From assembly GCF_047495875.1 (NCBI RefSeq), contig NC_092472.1, positions 1,296,349 to 1,360,348 on the forward strand: a stretch of DNA of 64,000 bases, written 5' to 3'. Positions 49,149 through 60,530 of the stretch are shown piece by piece. Both the position numbers and the translations under genes were made by a program. The stretch comes from Pithys albifrons albifrons. Lineage: Eukaryota; Chordata; Aves; Passeriformes; Thamnophilidae. Under the pieces are notes generated by a model. The model was not told the origin of the DNA, ran no database searches, and saw nothing but the letters and a program-made list of their open reading frames with translations. Every line of letters begins with the position of its first letter. Position 1 is the first letter of the stretch.

Positions 49149-49512
49149 TCATAGAATGATACCATCATTAAGGTTGGAAGACACCTCAAAGTTCATTAAT
49201 TCCACCCTGTGCCCTATGGTCACCTTGTCCCCCAGCCCAGAGCACTGAGTGCCACATCCAGTTGTTCCTTGGACACCTCCAGGGGTGGGGGGACTCCACC
49301 ACCAACCTGGGCAGCCCCTTCCAATGCCTGACCACCCTGTCCATGAAAAAAATCTTCCTGATGTCCAACCTGAATATCCCCTGGCACAGCTTGAGGCTGT
49401 TCCCTCTTGTCCTTTCCCTGTTCCCTGGGAGCAGACCCTGACCTCCACTTTGCTACAACCTCCTTTTAAGAAGTTGTAGAAAGTAACATGGTCTTCCCTG
49501 AGCCTCCTTTAA
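49149..49512 (-). mobile_element. CR1 LINE fragment
   Basis: Antisense CR1 of another subfamily: ATCATAGAATGATACCATCA, AAGGTTGGAAGACACCTCAA, CACATCCAGTTGTTCCTTGG, 'ggcagccccttccaatgcctgac', CCCTCTTGTCCTTTCCCTGT and CTACAACCTCCTTTTAAGAA, with a degraded 'gagcctccttt' end. The 3' tail is present and the 5' end is missing. Frames on both strands over it are shadows. Confidence 0.9.
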
Positions 49513-51219
49513 GCAAGACTTAGGGACTTGGATTTGGCCCTTACAACAGCTGGGCCAGACTCATGTGTGTAAATTGGATTGTTCCATGGAGCAAACCCAG
49601 TTTTTATTAGCAGAAGATCATAACATCAGTGCTTTCTGCAGCTCTCCCAAGCCATATCAGAGACAAATCTGGCCTCCAGACACGTTGTTACATCTGCCAC
49701 TTCCAAATCAAATGGGCTCGTTGGATCACTGAAATGGCATCAGGGTAAACTTGTAGTGGATGAAATATGTTAAACCTTAACCACAATGCTCACAGCCCTC
49801 AAAAGGTCTGATAAACCATGATTAAACTTAATTATGGATTATTTTATATTACCTACCTCCAAGCACTGTCGAAAATTGCTTCCTTTTAACTGCTTTGGTG
49901 GCTTTCTCTGACCATGCACATACTCGGGGATATTTTCCCATGATTGATGTTTTTGTTTACCAAGCTCCTTGCTCAAATACAGCCCCATTCTCCCTTTAAT
50001 CAGAGGTGTGAATACCTTAAGAGTTGTCAGAGCCCACATTAACCTCTTGATTAAAAGACATCCTCACAGGTCCCATTAAAGAAATACATGAAACATATCA
50101 AATTTGTATTCTCTGTATAAAACTCAGAATTATTTGATGTTCAGTTATTTAATGTTCATTTACTTGTTCTGTTGGTATTTCATCAAGTTGTGTCTTACAA
50201 CAGAAATGGTTTTTTTTTCCTTTTTTTCCCCCTCCTTTTACCAATGAGTAGAGGGAATGCTTTTGGTGGGTTGGGTTCTTATTTTGCCTTTGCCTAAGGG
50301 CAAAAATCTCCATGAACATCAGTTTTCACTCGACTTCCTTTGGCTGCTTATCTACACTGGCTATTATGCTCTTTCACTACAGCAATATTACCAATAAAAT
50401 AAACATGTCAAAATTCAGAAGCACAAACAAGTTCATCTGTGACATTAATTTTGCCTGGCAAATAATTCTCCTTGTTTCTGTAAGGACTTCAATTTCTTGC
50501 GGATTCAAAGCAAATTCAGCTTAAATTTGATGTCTCAGTCTTATTTTTCTTCCCCAATCTCATTAGAGTAAAAATAGCACGGATATCCATATGATTAAAG
50601 ACTTCATGTGCAAGAAAGCAATCTGGTCATAGTGCTCCTTAGCTTTATGTACTTCTTTCTATTTGACAACATTAATTTGCCATCTGTCAGCTCAGTTACA
50701 TAGTTTACTTGCTGCTTGCTTGGCGTTCACCTCCCCCTTTTTCGTTGTCAGCTGTTTCTAATAGTTTGGCCTCCTTGAGTGGGCCATTTATGCAGATTTG
50801 AAACAGGAGAAATCCTAAAAACTGACCATATGGGAACCCTCTTTGTACTTCCCAGGCTGACATAGCCATACATAGACCTCCCTCCCTTCTGTGCCCCCCC
50901 AGCACTTAAAAAATCGTATTTTTCTGTACCTCTTTAGCACCTTCCATCTGGGGTACTCCAGATTATCACACTACAGTTACAAACAGCCAGATTTTGCTCT
51001 CTTGGGCAGGTCAGCTGAATTGTACAAGATTTCCTGGGCTGCATTCAGCCCTAAACATGCAACCAAATGAATGGAAGAGATGGTTAAGATCACGAAGAAA
51101 GGGTACTGGTACAAAACAACCCTTGACACAGGGAGGTCCTGGAGGCCATGCCATTCACTGCCTGGTACAATGTTCCTTTTTCGTCTAAAAACCTTAATTC
51201 TAGGAAAATAAAAATAACT
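49513..51219. other. AT-rich unique-looking noncoding DNA
   Basis: No gene recognised. 49780-50060 and 50530-50720 are AT-rich with TTAATTATGGATTATT- and ATATCCATATGATTAAAG-like words and could be conserved noncoding sequence. Pyrimidine-rich runs lie at 50210-50240. Confidence 0.5.
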
Positions 51220-51367
51220 CAGGTTGCCCAGAGAAGTTGTGGATGCCCCATTCCTTGAAGAGTTCAAGGCCTTCTCAGGGGAAGGTGACCTGCCCGTGAC
51301 TGGGGGTTGGAGTGAGATGGTCTTTGATGTCCCTTCAAATCGAAACCATTCTGTGATGATTCTATGA
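51220..51367 (+). mobile_element. CR1 LINE 3' fragment
   Basis: Sense CR1 3' end: CAGGTTGCCCAGAGAAGTTG, TGGATGCCCCATTCCTTGAA, 'gagttcaaggcc', a degraded 'gatggtctttgatgtcccttc' and TTCTGTGATGATTCTATGAG. It is only about 150 bp. The long minus frame (50977-51483) reads through it and is not credible. Confidence 0.9.
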
Positions 51368-53448
51368 GAAAACCAGACTGGGAGATGCTGAGAATTGGGA
51401 AATGGTGTTTTGCTGTTGAAATAGATGGTGGTTTGGAAAGGGGTTGGAGCATCTAGTTCCCAACTTCCAATGCCTCCAGACACCCAGTAGAGTGACAGAA
51501 TAATAGCAGGCCTTCATCTGGAAAATCTGATCTTTTAGAAATTCTCCCCAAAACTCTAAAATTTTCAACATCTTCTGTCAGGATCACTTCTTTGTCATTA
51601 TTATTGTCCATTTGGTACGTGTTGTCTCTGAAAATGTGTACTTTCTATAGTATTTTTAAAGGCATCTTCCAGACACTTCACCATGTCTATAAAAGGTTTT
51701 TTGTTACAATTATTACCTTCTGTCTCCCAAAATCCACCACAGAGAGCTCAGTCCAGTGGGCAGTGGCTCAGCTTTTGTGTGAATGATTGTATTTCCCACT
51801 TGATGAGGCTGAGAAGGTAGAAGTTGAACACTCTTCCTTTTCTTGGAAATGCCCTGGTTATTGGGACAGGAGGCTTTTAGACCAGAGCCTCTGGGACAAG
51901 AAGTGATGTGGGAGGTGAGCTTGGCCATCAGATTGACAGGATTCTATCAGCAGGCACATTTTTTCCCAGATGCCAAACATTTAAACCTCCAAAGCTCTTT
52001 TCTGAAGTTAAGAATTAATGCTTGGGAAAGGGGATACAACAGCTTATATATCTGAAATCACACCTTTTTATTTGAATATGCACTAAGAAAAAAAGTCCAT
52101 TTTTTCCTATGTATATTTTGTGCCAGTTGAAGAGATTCAGAATACTCATGGGCACTGAAATGAACTTTTCTTCTGAGCAGAAAGCCAACATGAAGATTGA
52201 TTATTGCTTAATTCAACGGGGAGAATAGAGCTGTGCACACACAGCCAGTGCTCTGGCCAAGGGCTCCATGGCTCACTCGGGAAGGGGGAGCACATTCACT
52301 GCCCTTTGCTGCTCAGAGTGGCCTGGGCTCCTGCTTTTCCAGCTGACTTGTGTAGGTGGAGTGTACTTAAAAGGGTTTTCGTCCTAAGCAGTAGCTAAAT
52401 GACCTGCAAGTAAGGGATTTAAGTGTTTTGTATTAACTTGAGAATTCACTAGTCTGCTTTCTTTATACCCTCTTCCAGGATAAAGTGACATTATCAGAGC
52501 CCCTGACTAGTTTGCACTGGTGCTTTGCTAGTTTTTCTCCTGGTTGCCTTTTAAAAACACATTTTTAAACAATTAGAGAAAAATGTCAAAGCTTAAAACC
52601 TTTTAAAAGACAGTAGCAGCTGTAAAACAGCATCTCAGGTCTATATAGTTTGAACATGATGGGCCTGGATTTGTCTTCATGACTATGCAGGGAGGGCGAG
52701 AGTTTGTGACAAGGTGTCAGTCTGGGTGACCTTCACCTGCTTGGAGCCTCTTTGCTAAGATCAGCACAGCATCACCACAAGGGTTGGACAAGGTCAGCAG
52801 AGGTTGTCTGACCTCAAGTGGCACCTGGAGCTCAGCTGAATGTGGTTTTGCTTTTTTCCTCCACACCACGGGCAGAAAAAGAGTCTGCATTGGGGCAGGT
52901 CCTTGCCAAGGAATCTTGAAAGTAGCTGCTCGTTACACGGAGACAGGATGACCCTACCTGAGGCAGGTTGGTCAGTGAACTCGGGCACAGAGGCTGACAA
53001 CACTTTACACCAGGAGCAGCAAAGGAAAGATAAAGATGGTTTCCCAGCTCTGACAGCCCAAACCCAGTACAAGCAGCCATGAGAAGATGACCCCAGTAAA
53101 GGGAAGTCTGACTGTGAGACAGAGCCAGAGCAAGACCTCCAACCCTGCTTCCCTGATGGGAGCCCAGCCAGATGAGTTCCTGCCCCTGGGGCTGGAGCAG
53201 TCCTGTAATTTAGAACAGTCTCCAGGCTGCTCTCATTTACACTGGGGGCCAGTGCACAGCTCTCAGATGGAGTTCAAAGGCTGCCCCGAGCTGCTCCTCA
53301 CGTGGGCTGGCACCCAGGCCAGCAGCTGGCACAGTCCACTCACCACATTTGCCTTCTAGCCCCAGGGCTCCCTCATACAAACAGGGCTGGCAAGCACCTG
53401 GCCACTTTAATGGACTGCCAAAAGGTCCATCACACCTCCTCCAGGTCC
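51368..53448. other. Unique-looking noncoding DNA
   Basis: No gene is supported. GGGTTGGACAAGGTCAGCAG near 52780 followed by 'gacctcaa' may be a very decayed CR1 3' scrap. Frames at 52794-53072 and 53087-53359 are unrecognised. Confidence 0.45.
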
Positions 53449-53453
53449 CCTGG
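53449..53453. repeat. Target-site duplication CCTGG, left copy
   Basis: Matches 54062-54066 exactly, and the LTR starts at the next base with TGTGTTAGG. Confidence 0.83.
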
Positions 53454-53489
53454 TGTGTTAGGCTAGGCTGGCAAAATGCTAACTGCCTA

Positions 53490-53493
<4 letters not shown>

Positions 53494-53531
<38 letters not shown>
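53494..53531. repeat. Microsatellite (AG)19 inside the LTR
   Basis: Thirty-eight bases of perfect AG repeat, (CT)19 on the LTR sense strand, 40 bases from the LTR's 3' end. The Arg-Glu repeat frame across it is an artefact. Confidence 0.97.
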
Positions 53532-53536
<5 letters not shown>

Positions 53537-53912
53537 CTCTCCCCACCAAGACAGGAGAGAAAAAAACCCTGGAAACTTAAACTTGAACTTAACTAGTTAT
53601 ATATTTACACAAAAAAGGGAAAATCAAAAGTAGACTCCAATATAACACACACCTACACAAGTTAGGTATAAGAACAATCCTCTACCTCCACCAAAGACAG
53701 ATCCCATCACTCAGAATCCATAGGGCACCCCAAAAGACACCCAGCAAGAGAGGAGAAAAAAACAATAATAAAATGTTTACTTTCCTGAACTAAATCAACA
53801 TGCAAAGTAGTGGCAGGACAGCAGCAAGACCCACCTCAGCAGGACAGCAGCAGCGTGTCCTGTCTCTGTCTCAGCCATGATGGGAACTGAGAGAACTCCT
53901 CCTACTCTACTG

Positions 53913-53920
53913 TATTTATA
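53913..53920 (-). promoter_or_regulatory. TATA box of the 608-bp LTR
   Basis: The sense strand reads CAAGTATAAATACAGTAG, with CCAATGG about 35 bases upstream. This is a canonical RNA polymerase II core layout within U3. Confidence 0.55.
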
Positions 53921-53968
53921 CTTGAGGTGACGACAGAATATGGGGTGGAATACCATTGGCCAACAGAA

Positions 53969-54010
53969 ATCAGCTGTCAGCTGGCCTAACCTAGGCTTGA
54001 GTCAGCTGAT
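53969..54010 (-). promoter_or_regulatory. CAGCTG E-box cluster in LTR U3
   Basis: CAGCTG occurs at 53971, 53978 and 54003. The outer copies lie in the inverted pair ATCAGCTG (53969-53976) and CAGCTGAT (54003-54010), upstream of the CCAAT and TATA words on the sense strand. Binding by bHLH factors is inference. Confidence 0.4.
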
Positions 54011-54061
54011 AACTGAAACTAAAGCCTAAATTTAGGCCTACACCTACTTAAACCCAGGACA

Positions 54062-54066
54062 CCTGG
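54062..54066. repeat. Target-site duplication CCTGG, right copy
   Basis: Matches 53449-53453 exactly, directly after the LTR end CCAGGACA. Confidence 0.83.
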
Positions 54067-56354
54067 TAAAGGTGTGGTTTTCATCCCTTCTCTGTAATAT
54101 CTGGATATGCCCAGATTAATGCAGTGTGCAAAAAACCAACATCTTGCAAAGCTATCCCAACACAGGGTTGGGTTGACAAAGCTCATCCCATCACTGTGTG
54201 CCAAACACACTAAACTTCAACTTGGTACCAAAGGCAGCATTTCATAATTCTCAAACATAACCACTGCTCCAAACATTTCCCAGTATAAGCACATATTGGT
54301 TTCAGATACTCAAGTATTTAAGAGTAACTTTTGGGGCAGCATTGGCTGAACCCTGCCTGTGTAGGCAACATGCTGGTATAGATGATAGAAGCTATAATGG
54401 CAAAACAAATCCATCAGCATTTTGACCCAAACAGAAATAGTGAAAAAAGAGAACATCAACACAATACTGTTGGCAAAATCTGTCTGAAATGTTTGGTTTC
54501 AGGAGCCATCTCCATTTACAATAAGGCCTGACAGCCTTCAGGACACACTGTCTTTACAGTGGCTGGATTAATTTTAGAAGATGATTCATTTACGTGGTGT
54601 TTAGTGAACCAACCACTCCTCCTTTTCCTCTCTGGGAAGACTCATTAGCTACAGGGAAACTCAGTGTGAATGGGAGGTGTGTGTGAGGTACAGGTAATTA
54701 CAGAAGCACCCCCAAAATAAATCACAAACCTACTGTTGATATGACTGCAAACCTGGAACTGATCCTCATTTTAGCCTGGGAGAAGGTCTTCAGCAACACT
54801 CTATAAACTACAAAGAAAAGAAAAGGAAATTGACTTTAAAAGCAACACTTTAAGAAGACTGAGGTGTTGACAAAACCCTCAGAGAGCAAAGGAGTTCCAT
54901 TGCAAGGGATGGACTCACTGCTTGGGAAGTGGCTCCTGGCATCTGCTTGGAGCTTTGCTGGGGACACTATTTCACGAGCTGAGTGGCTACTCCTGTCCCT
55001 GTGTCTGGAGAGGATGCTGGGGTGGAAAACAGGCTGCAGGGATATATAAATTGGTCCTGGCTAGGACACTGACTGTCTTAAAATGCTGCTGCCCAGAGGA
55101 AGTGATGCCAGAGACAGGACAACCTCACCCAAACAGGCAGCTGCCAAACTGGGGGGCTTCCTGCTTTGTGAGATGTGAAAGGGGAGGTCAGAGCTGGTAT
55201 TGGTTTACAGGGAGTCTCAGAGGGAACTGGGAGTTACCCACATGTGCCTGGAGTGGAAACAGGAGCACGAACTGCAGATCTGCTGTAGTACATAGACTTG
55301 GAGTCCTTAACTTCTGAGGTGCAGCAGCCTCATGGTGTAGGCACTGCACTGGTCAGTGCTGCTGCATGCAGAGACTATTTACCCTGGAAATGTATGAGCC
55401 AGACTCGTGGTGACACTGCAGATCCCAAAAAGACACTCCAGGTTCCCTTCTGGATTTCAGCAGGCCACCTGACATCTGGGTGTCTGCAGAAGCAATGCAG
55501 TGCCTGTGCTAGTAGGGTCACAGTGGTCTGGGTGGAAAGGATGGAGCTGTGAAATTCCCCCTGATTACACCAAAACAATCCAGAACTGGGAGGTCCAGGA
55601 TACTGTTCTGAGATCCTGGTTACATTAATTCAGTGCCCAGAGAACATCTGAGCTAGCCTGAACTGTAGAAGCCATACTTTCTGAAAAGCCTCAGCTATTT
55701 CTAGGGCTCTGTTCTCTTGCCTTAGACTGGGACAATGGTTTGGACTTTGCCTTTGTGGTAGTTACTCTCTCCTACACTGGAGACATACAATGTCTCAGCC
55801 AGCAGATCCGCAATCCTTCCAGAAGTCAGGCTGAGTAATGTAACAATAATAATTGATTTTGTCTTAGACAGTGGTGCTGACCACTCACCTAGATACTCTG
55901 CTCTCTGCAAAGATCCCAAACCACGAAGGTGAGGCCTTGGGAGGCAGAAAGTGAAAACCTGTGCAAAGCAATAAAAAAAGCCACAGAAAAACTCAACAGA
56001 ACACAGTGGGCCAGGCTCACAGCCCTGCTGATTCTTGACTGGTTTTGATATAATTACGCTGTTTCCAGCCAGCTGAGAGTCACCCTCCAGTCTGTGGCTC
56101 AGACAGACCAAACAACCTCAGTCACTGCACAAAGAAGAGCTGCTGAGCTGAGACACTGAGCAAAGAGAGGACAGGCAGCCAAGGGTCCAGGTAGCCACCT
56201 CACCATTTGTCAAATCAGACAGGCTTAGGTGGCTTAGGAATTAGTTTTCCATTTGATTTGAGAATTATTTCCAGAAAGTCTTGACTCTTAAATACAGATG
56301 AGAGTTGCTTAGAAAATACTTCATTGCACTTGGCTTCCTATGAAATTTCACAAA
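54067..56354. other. Unique-looking noncoding DNA
   Basis: No gene is supported. The 131-codon frame at 54922-55317 is cysteine- and tryptophan-rich but unrecognised. A small hairpin ATCTGG-ATATG-CCCAGAT lies near 54100. Confidence 0.45.
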
Positions 56355-57067
56355 GACAAGTGACAGATTCTGCACTGGGGGAAGAGGCAGACTGAGAATG
56401 AGAGGCTGGAAAGCAGTGCCAAGGGAAGAGCCCTGGGGGTGCTGGTCAGTGGCCAGTTGGCCACGAGTCAGCAGTGTCCTGGAGCCAGGAGGGACATCCC
56501 TGTCTTGAGGGGCATCAGGCCCAGCATGGCCGGGAGTGGGAGGGGATTGTCCTGCTCTGCTCTGCACTGGGACAGCCTCACCTGCAATGGGGGGCAGTTT
56601 GGGGTGACACAATATCAAAAAGACCTAGAACTGTTTGAGAGTGTCTAAAGGAGTGATAGGAGGATGGGGAAGGGTCTGGAGGGGCAAACCAGGAATGACT
56701 GAGGGCAATTGTGTTCAGCTGGGGAAAAGTAGACTGAGGTCAGACCTCACCAGGGTCTGCAGCTCCTCCTGAGAGGCAGCTCCAATCTCTGCTCCGTGTT
56801 AACAGTGACAGCACCCAGGGAATGGCTGGAGCTGTGTCAGGGAAAGGTTAGGGTGGGCATCACAAAAAGTTTCTTCCCCCAGGGGGTGGTTGCGCACTGA
56901 ACAGGCTCCCCAGGACAGTGGTCACAGCACCAAGGCTGCCAGAGCTCAAAGAGTGTTTGGACAACACTTTCAGGGACATGGTGGGACTGTTGTGGTGTCT
57001 TGGGCCAGGGTTTGGACTTTGATGAACCTGTGGTTCTATTCCAACCCAGGACATTCTATTATTCTAC
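56355..57067 (+). mobile_element. Longest CR1 LINE fragment, ORF2 end plus 3' UTR
   Basis: Sense CR1 of about 710 bp. It starts in the end of the reverse-transcriptase ORF ('tgagaggctggaaagcagtg', GTCAGCAGTGTCCTGGAGCC, CATCAGGCCCAGCATGGCCG, TCTGCTCTGCACTGGGACAG). It continues through CTTCCCCCAGGGGGTGGTTG and 'aaggctgccagagctcaaagagtgtttgga' to a decayed tail ACATTCTATTATTCTACC. Stops and indels break the coding part, so it is a dead copy. The 3' UTR is of the same type as 2703-2952. Confidence 0.9.
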
Positions 57068-57794
57068 CTCTGGACCAACCAGTGAGTCAGATACATGGCT
57101 CCTGGGCAGACTAGCCCACTTCGCTGCTGCTGCAGACATCTTTCCAAATTCTCCTGCAACCAGCCAAGAGTTCAGCCTGTGCGGACCCAAATGGGCTGGA
57201 GGTTTTCTGAAGGTATCTTCTAATGATGCAGATGATGGTCACAGTCTGGTCGAGAGTGGTGGTCTCCTCCTATCAAGGTTCTGGTCCTACTCTGGATCTG
57301 ACAAGTGGTACCAGAAGTCCCCAAACCCCAAGGTTGCCTATGCTCAGGTTCAGGTGGAAATGTCCTGTATCTCCTCCAGGGCAGAAAGGTTCAAAGTGGC
57401 TGATCTGACTCTGTGAGTCATAGGATATTTTGGAATTGTTGATGGCCCATTAGCAGACATGCCCCCTCAGGCTGGGTGTGAAAGTGCTAATGCCTCCCTG
57501 AAGGGGAGTTATCACACCTGAGTCATTGGTGTGAAGACCTTATCTCACAGGGTTGTCTAACACCCAGCTGGTAGCCTGAGGGGTCAGGTGTGTCCTGGGC
57601 AGCTGCTGCAAATGGTCCATTGTTAACAGATCTTGGGAAATGCAATAGAGGGTGTAGAATATGCAGTTTTGGTCACACACACAGAGCAATAAGCTAGTCC
57701 TGGCTGTTCTAACTAGGGCAGCTGGGCCCACCCCCAGCAGAGCCTGGTCCGTGCTCTGCCCCCTCCCTGCAGGCACTGCCAGCCATGGGGAGGT
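57068..57794. other. Spacer between two inverted CR1 copies
   Basis: No gene or recognised repeat. It is moderately GC-rich towards the right end. Confidence 0.45.
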
Positions 57795-58165
57795 CCCTCT
57801 CAGGGGCTGCTCTGGAGGCTGCCCAGCCCCAGCTCCCTCAGCCTTTGCTGCTGCCAGAGCTGCTCCAGGCCCTTCAGCATCTGCCCAGCCTGCGCTGGCC
57901 CCGCTGCAGGAGCTCCCTGGCCCTGCTGTGTGAGGAGCCAGAGCTGGGCACAGCCCTGCAGATGTGCCTGCCAGGGCTGGGCACAGGGGCAGGATCCCCT
58001 CCCTGCCCTGCTGCCAGTGCTCTCCCTGATGCCCCCAGGACACCATTGGCCTCCTTGGCCCCCAGGACACACGGCTGGGCAGGAACAGCTGGTTGTCCCC
58101 CAGGAGCCCCAGAGCCTTCTTCCAGAGTTGCCCTCCAGCAGGGACCCCCAGACTGTGCTGGTAAT
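57795..58165 (-). mobile_element. GC-rich CR1 LINE internal fragment
   Basis: Antisense of the CR1 ORF2 end: CCCCAGCTCCCTCAGCC, 'ctgctccaggcccttcagcatc', CGCTGCAGGAGCTCCCTGGC, 'agagctgggcacagc', CACCATTGGCCTCCTTGGCC, CAGCTGGTTGTCCCCCAGGA and 'ttgccctccagcag'. It lacks the 3' UTR and tail, so it is truncated at both ends. GC content is well above the flanks. The 176-codon minus frame 57540-58070 and the plus frame 57785-58255 ride on this GC-rich repeat and are not genes. Confidence 0.75.
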
Positions 58166-60085
58166 GAAGATTTTTGTGGGAGGGATGAGGATGTCATAGT
58201 AGTGAAACGTTTATGGTTTGTAGCTGTACAGGCTTTTGGCAACAAAATGCACTAATGCCTTCAGGCCCTCAGGCATCTCTAGTCCAGTAAAGTGCACCAG
58301 CAATGCTTCACACTTCACATCCTCTGTAACACTACAAGTGCCTCTGCTCACCTCTCTTCAGCTATGACACATCAACAGGTACAGCACAGAACACTTCTCA
58401 ATCCCTGATCTTCCCTTCTCCCCACCTGGGTAACATCCACACCACCGGGATTTGCTTTGTTTTAACTACATGACAAAGGAGCTGCTCTTAGACATACTTT
58501 GGTCCTGTACTCCTATTTCAACCTACTGAAAGGAAACTACAACCCCTTAAACAACCAACTTCTACTGGTCTTCCTATCCTTAACAAGTGTTGCTGTCCTG
58601 GGTCAGCTGCAAAACCAGGTCCTTGCTGGGACTGCAGGAAAGAGGCATGCAAGGCAGCCCAGCCCAGAACTGCTCCTGTACTCTGCTCTTCAGTGCCTGA
58701 CATCACTCCCCTTGTCTCCCTCTCAGCTTTGTTTTCCTTAAAATCTGTGAAGCTTCTTTTACATTGTGGTTGGATTTCAGATGCGCCATAAAAATGCACG
58801 TGCTGGGAATACTGTGGTTAAGACAGGGGAATGCAAACATTGTGGAAATAACCTGGCTTTTGTTTTTCTTTTCCTTCCCCTTTTTTCCCTTCTATAAACC
58901 AACTTTTCCAGCTCTTCAGTATGTTGGCACTTAGAACTTGCTTGACTTTTTAATAGAAACAGGGTCTGAAGGGGTCACATAAAAGATTTGTTTTGAGAAA
59001 TGAGCAGACGTCTGTTGCCAGCTCTCAGCCAGGACTCCAGCAGGTAATTCCATGTGTAAGGACATGCACATCTCAGCATTCAGCTGTTGAGAGCTCAGGT
59101 GCTGTGACCCATGACTTTCCTCCTACAGGCGCTGCCCTCATGACCTGTGTGTCCTCCAGCCCCTGTCTGCCCATTCCTCTCCCCCACGAGCTTGCTCTCA
59201 CCCATGTCTGACCTCTCTCAAGACTTTTGGCTGGCTCTTGGCTCTCCAGGCCTACCTATGTCGCTCCCTTCTCCCAGTTTTGAGAAGATGATCATTAGCT
59301 CTTGTTGCTGCCCACAGCCTCATCTTCCAAGGTGTTCCCTGCCATCTCCCGTGTGGCTGATGCTGTATGTGCTTTTGCATCCCAACAGCTCCCTTAACAA
59401 CCCCTGGAGAGTCACAGCTGCTGTGGATCTCCACACATGTTGAGACACTGCACAGTGTCACCACAGTGCACCTCAACCCACCCCACTAAACTCTGAAGGC
59501 TTATGGTAGAACAAGCAAACTCATGGTAGTGGCTCTGCAGGAGCTTGACCTTCTCCACTGCATATGCTGTGCTCTCTGAAAAAAAACCACCACAAATATT
59601 TTTAGTTTCATTAGAGTTTAGGGGTTTTTTCAGTGGTTCTGCATTGAAAAGACAAAAATATTTTCTTTCTTCCATCAATGGCTCCTCTTATATCATTATC
59701 CACCACTGCACTATTTCAGCCCACCACACCCTGCCTCTGCCTTCACTTGTCAAAAGAAGCAAAGGTTAATATTCCAGTCTTATCACCTGGATGCTTAAGA
59801 TTCAGAGACCCTACAGATAGTCCATGATGGATCTTACAGGACAGCATGCACTGCAAAGGGCCAAGCCAACTCCCCAGCTTCTTGGCTTTTCCTGAACTCT
59901 CACTCTTCTTCCTAGGAAGTAGCATTTTTCAGAGCACAGCACTTTTCTAGTAAGGAAAACATTCCCATGGTTTTCCAAAAAAGACTCCAGATGTGATATC
60001 ATTAAAAAAGAAAACAAAACACCTTTTTTGCTTTTTTTTAATGATCTTGACCTGTGTCTCCTGAACATTTTGGTTTGGTTGAACT
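58166..60085. other. Unique-looking noncoding DNA
   Basis: No gene or repeat family recognised. A pyrimidine tract followed by TTTCAG near 58780 is a 3' splice-site look-alike without an exon to go with it. Confidence 0.5.
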
Positions 60086-60530
60086 ATCACAGAATCACAC
60101 TATCACAGAAGGGCTTGGGCTGGAAGGGACCTTAAAGGACATCTGCTTCTAACCCCCTTTTGCCATGGGCAGTAACAACTTCCACCAGCCCAGGTTGCTC
60201 CAAGCCCTGTCCAACCTGGCCTTGGACACTCGCAGGGCTGGGGCAGCCACAGCTTCTCTGGGCACCCTGTGCCAGGGCCTGCCCACGCTCACAGGGAACA
60301 ATTCCTTCCCAATATCCCATCTACCCCTGCCCTCCAGCAGCTTAAAACCATTCCCCCTTGTGCTGTCCATCCAGCCCATTGTCCCAAGTTCCTCTCCAGC
60401 TCTTTTGGAGCCCCTTTAGGTATTGGAAGGGATTCTCTGGTCTCTCAGAAGCCTTTTCTCCAGGATGAACACCCTTAGCTCTCCCAGCCTCCCTCTAGAG
60501 CAGAGGGGCTCCAGCTGCTCCTCAGTTTTT
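60086..60530 (-). mobile_element. CR1 LINE fragment with 3' tail
   Basis: Antisense CR1 about 445 bp long: CTATCACAGAATCACACTAT (tail), GGCTGGAAGGGACCTTAAAG, CCATGGGCAGTAACAACTTC, GGTTGCTCCAAGCCCTGTCC, 'ctcacagggaacaattccttcc', GGAGCCCCTTTAGGTATTGG and 'ttctccaggatgaacacccttagctctccc'. It is among the better preserved copies and is 5' truncated. The minus and plus frames within it are shadows. Confidence 0.92.

Larger units (their letters stand above)
53454..54061 (-). mobile_element. Solo ERV LTR, 608 bp, flanked by 5-bp duplication
   Basis: Plus-strand ends are TGTGTTAGGC and ACCCAGGACA, so the sense strand opens TGTCCTGGGT and closes CTAACACA. CCTGG flanks both sides (53449-53453 and 54062-54066). 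The minus sense has a CCAATGG word (53953-53959) and then TATAAATA (53913-53920) about 140 bases from the LTR start, which is standard U3 layout. No AATAAA is present. AGTAAA at 53776-53781 is the only signal-like variant I saw. An (AG)19 run sits near the 3' end. No internal retroviral genes are adjacent, so it is a solo LTR. The wording resembles songbird LTRs that I have seen, but the family name needs a library search. Confidence 0.85.

Noticed and set aside
50977..51483. 168-codon minus-strand frame
   Set aside because: It reads antisense through the CR1 at 51220-51367 and resembles no known protein.
52770..52820. Possible decayed CR1 3' end
   Set aside because: Only scattered words match and there is no octamer tail, so it was mentioned in the interval and not called.
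53349..53633. Arg-Glu repeat protein
   Set aside because: It is a translation of the (AG)19 microsatellite inside a solo LTR.
57540..58070. 176-codon minus-strand frame and overlapping plus frames to 58255
   Set aside because: They ride on a GC-rich CR1 fragment with few stop codons. The CR1 word order explains the sequence.
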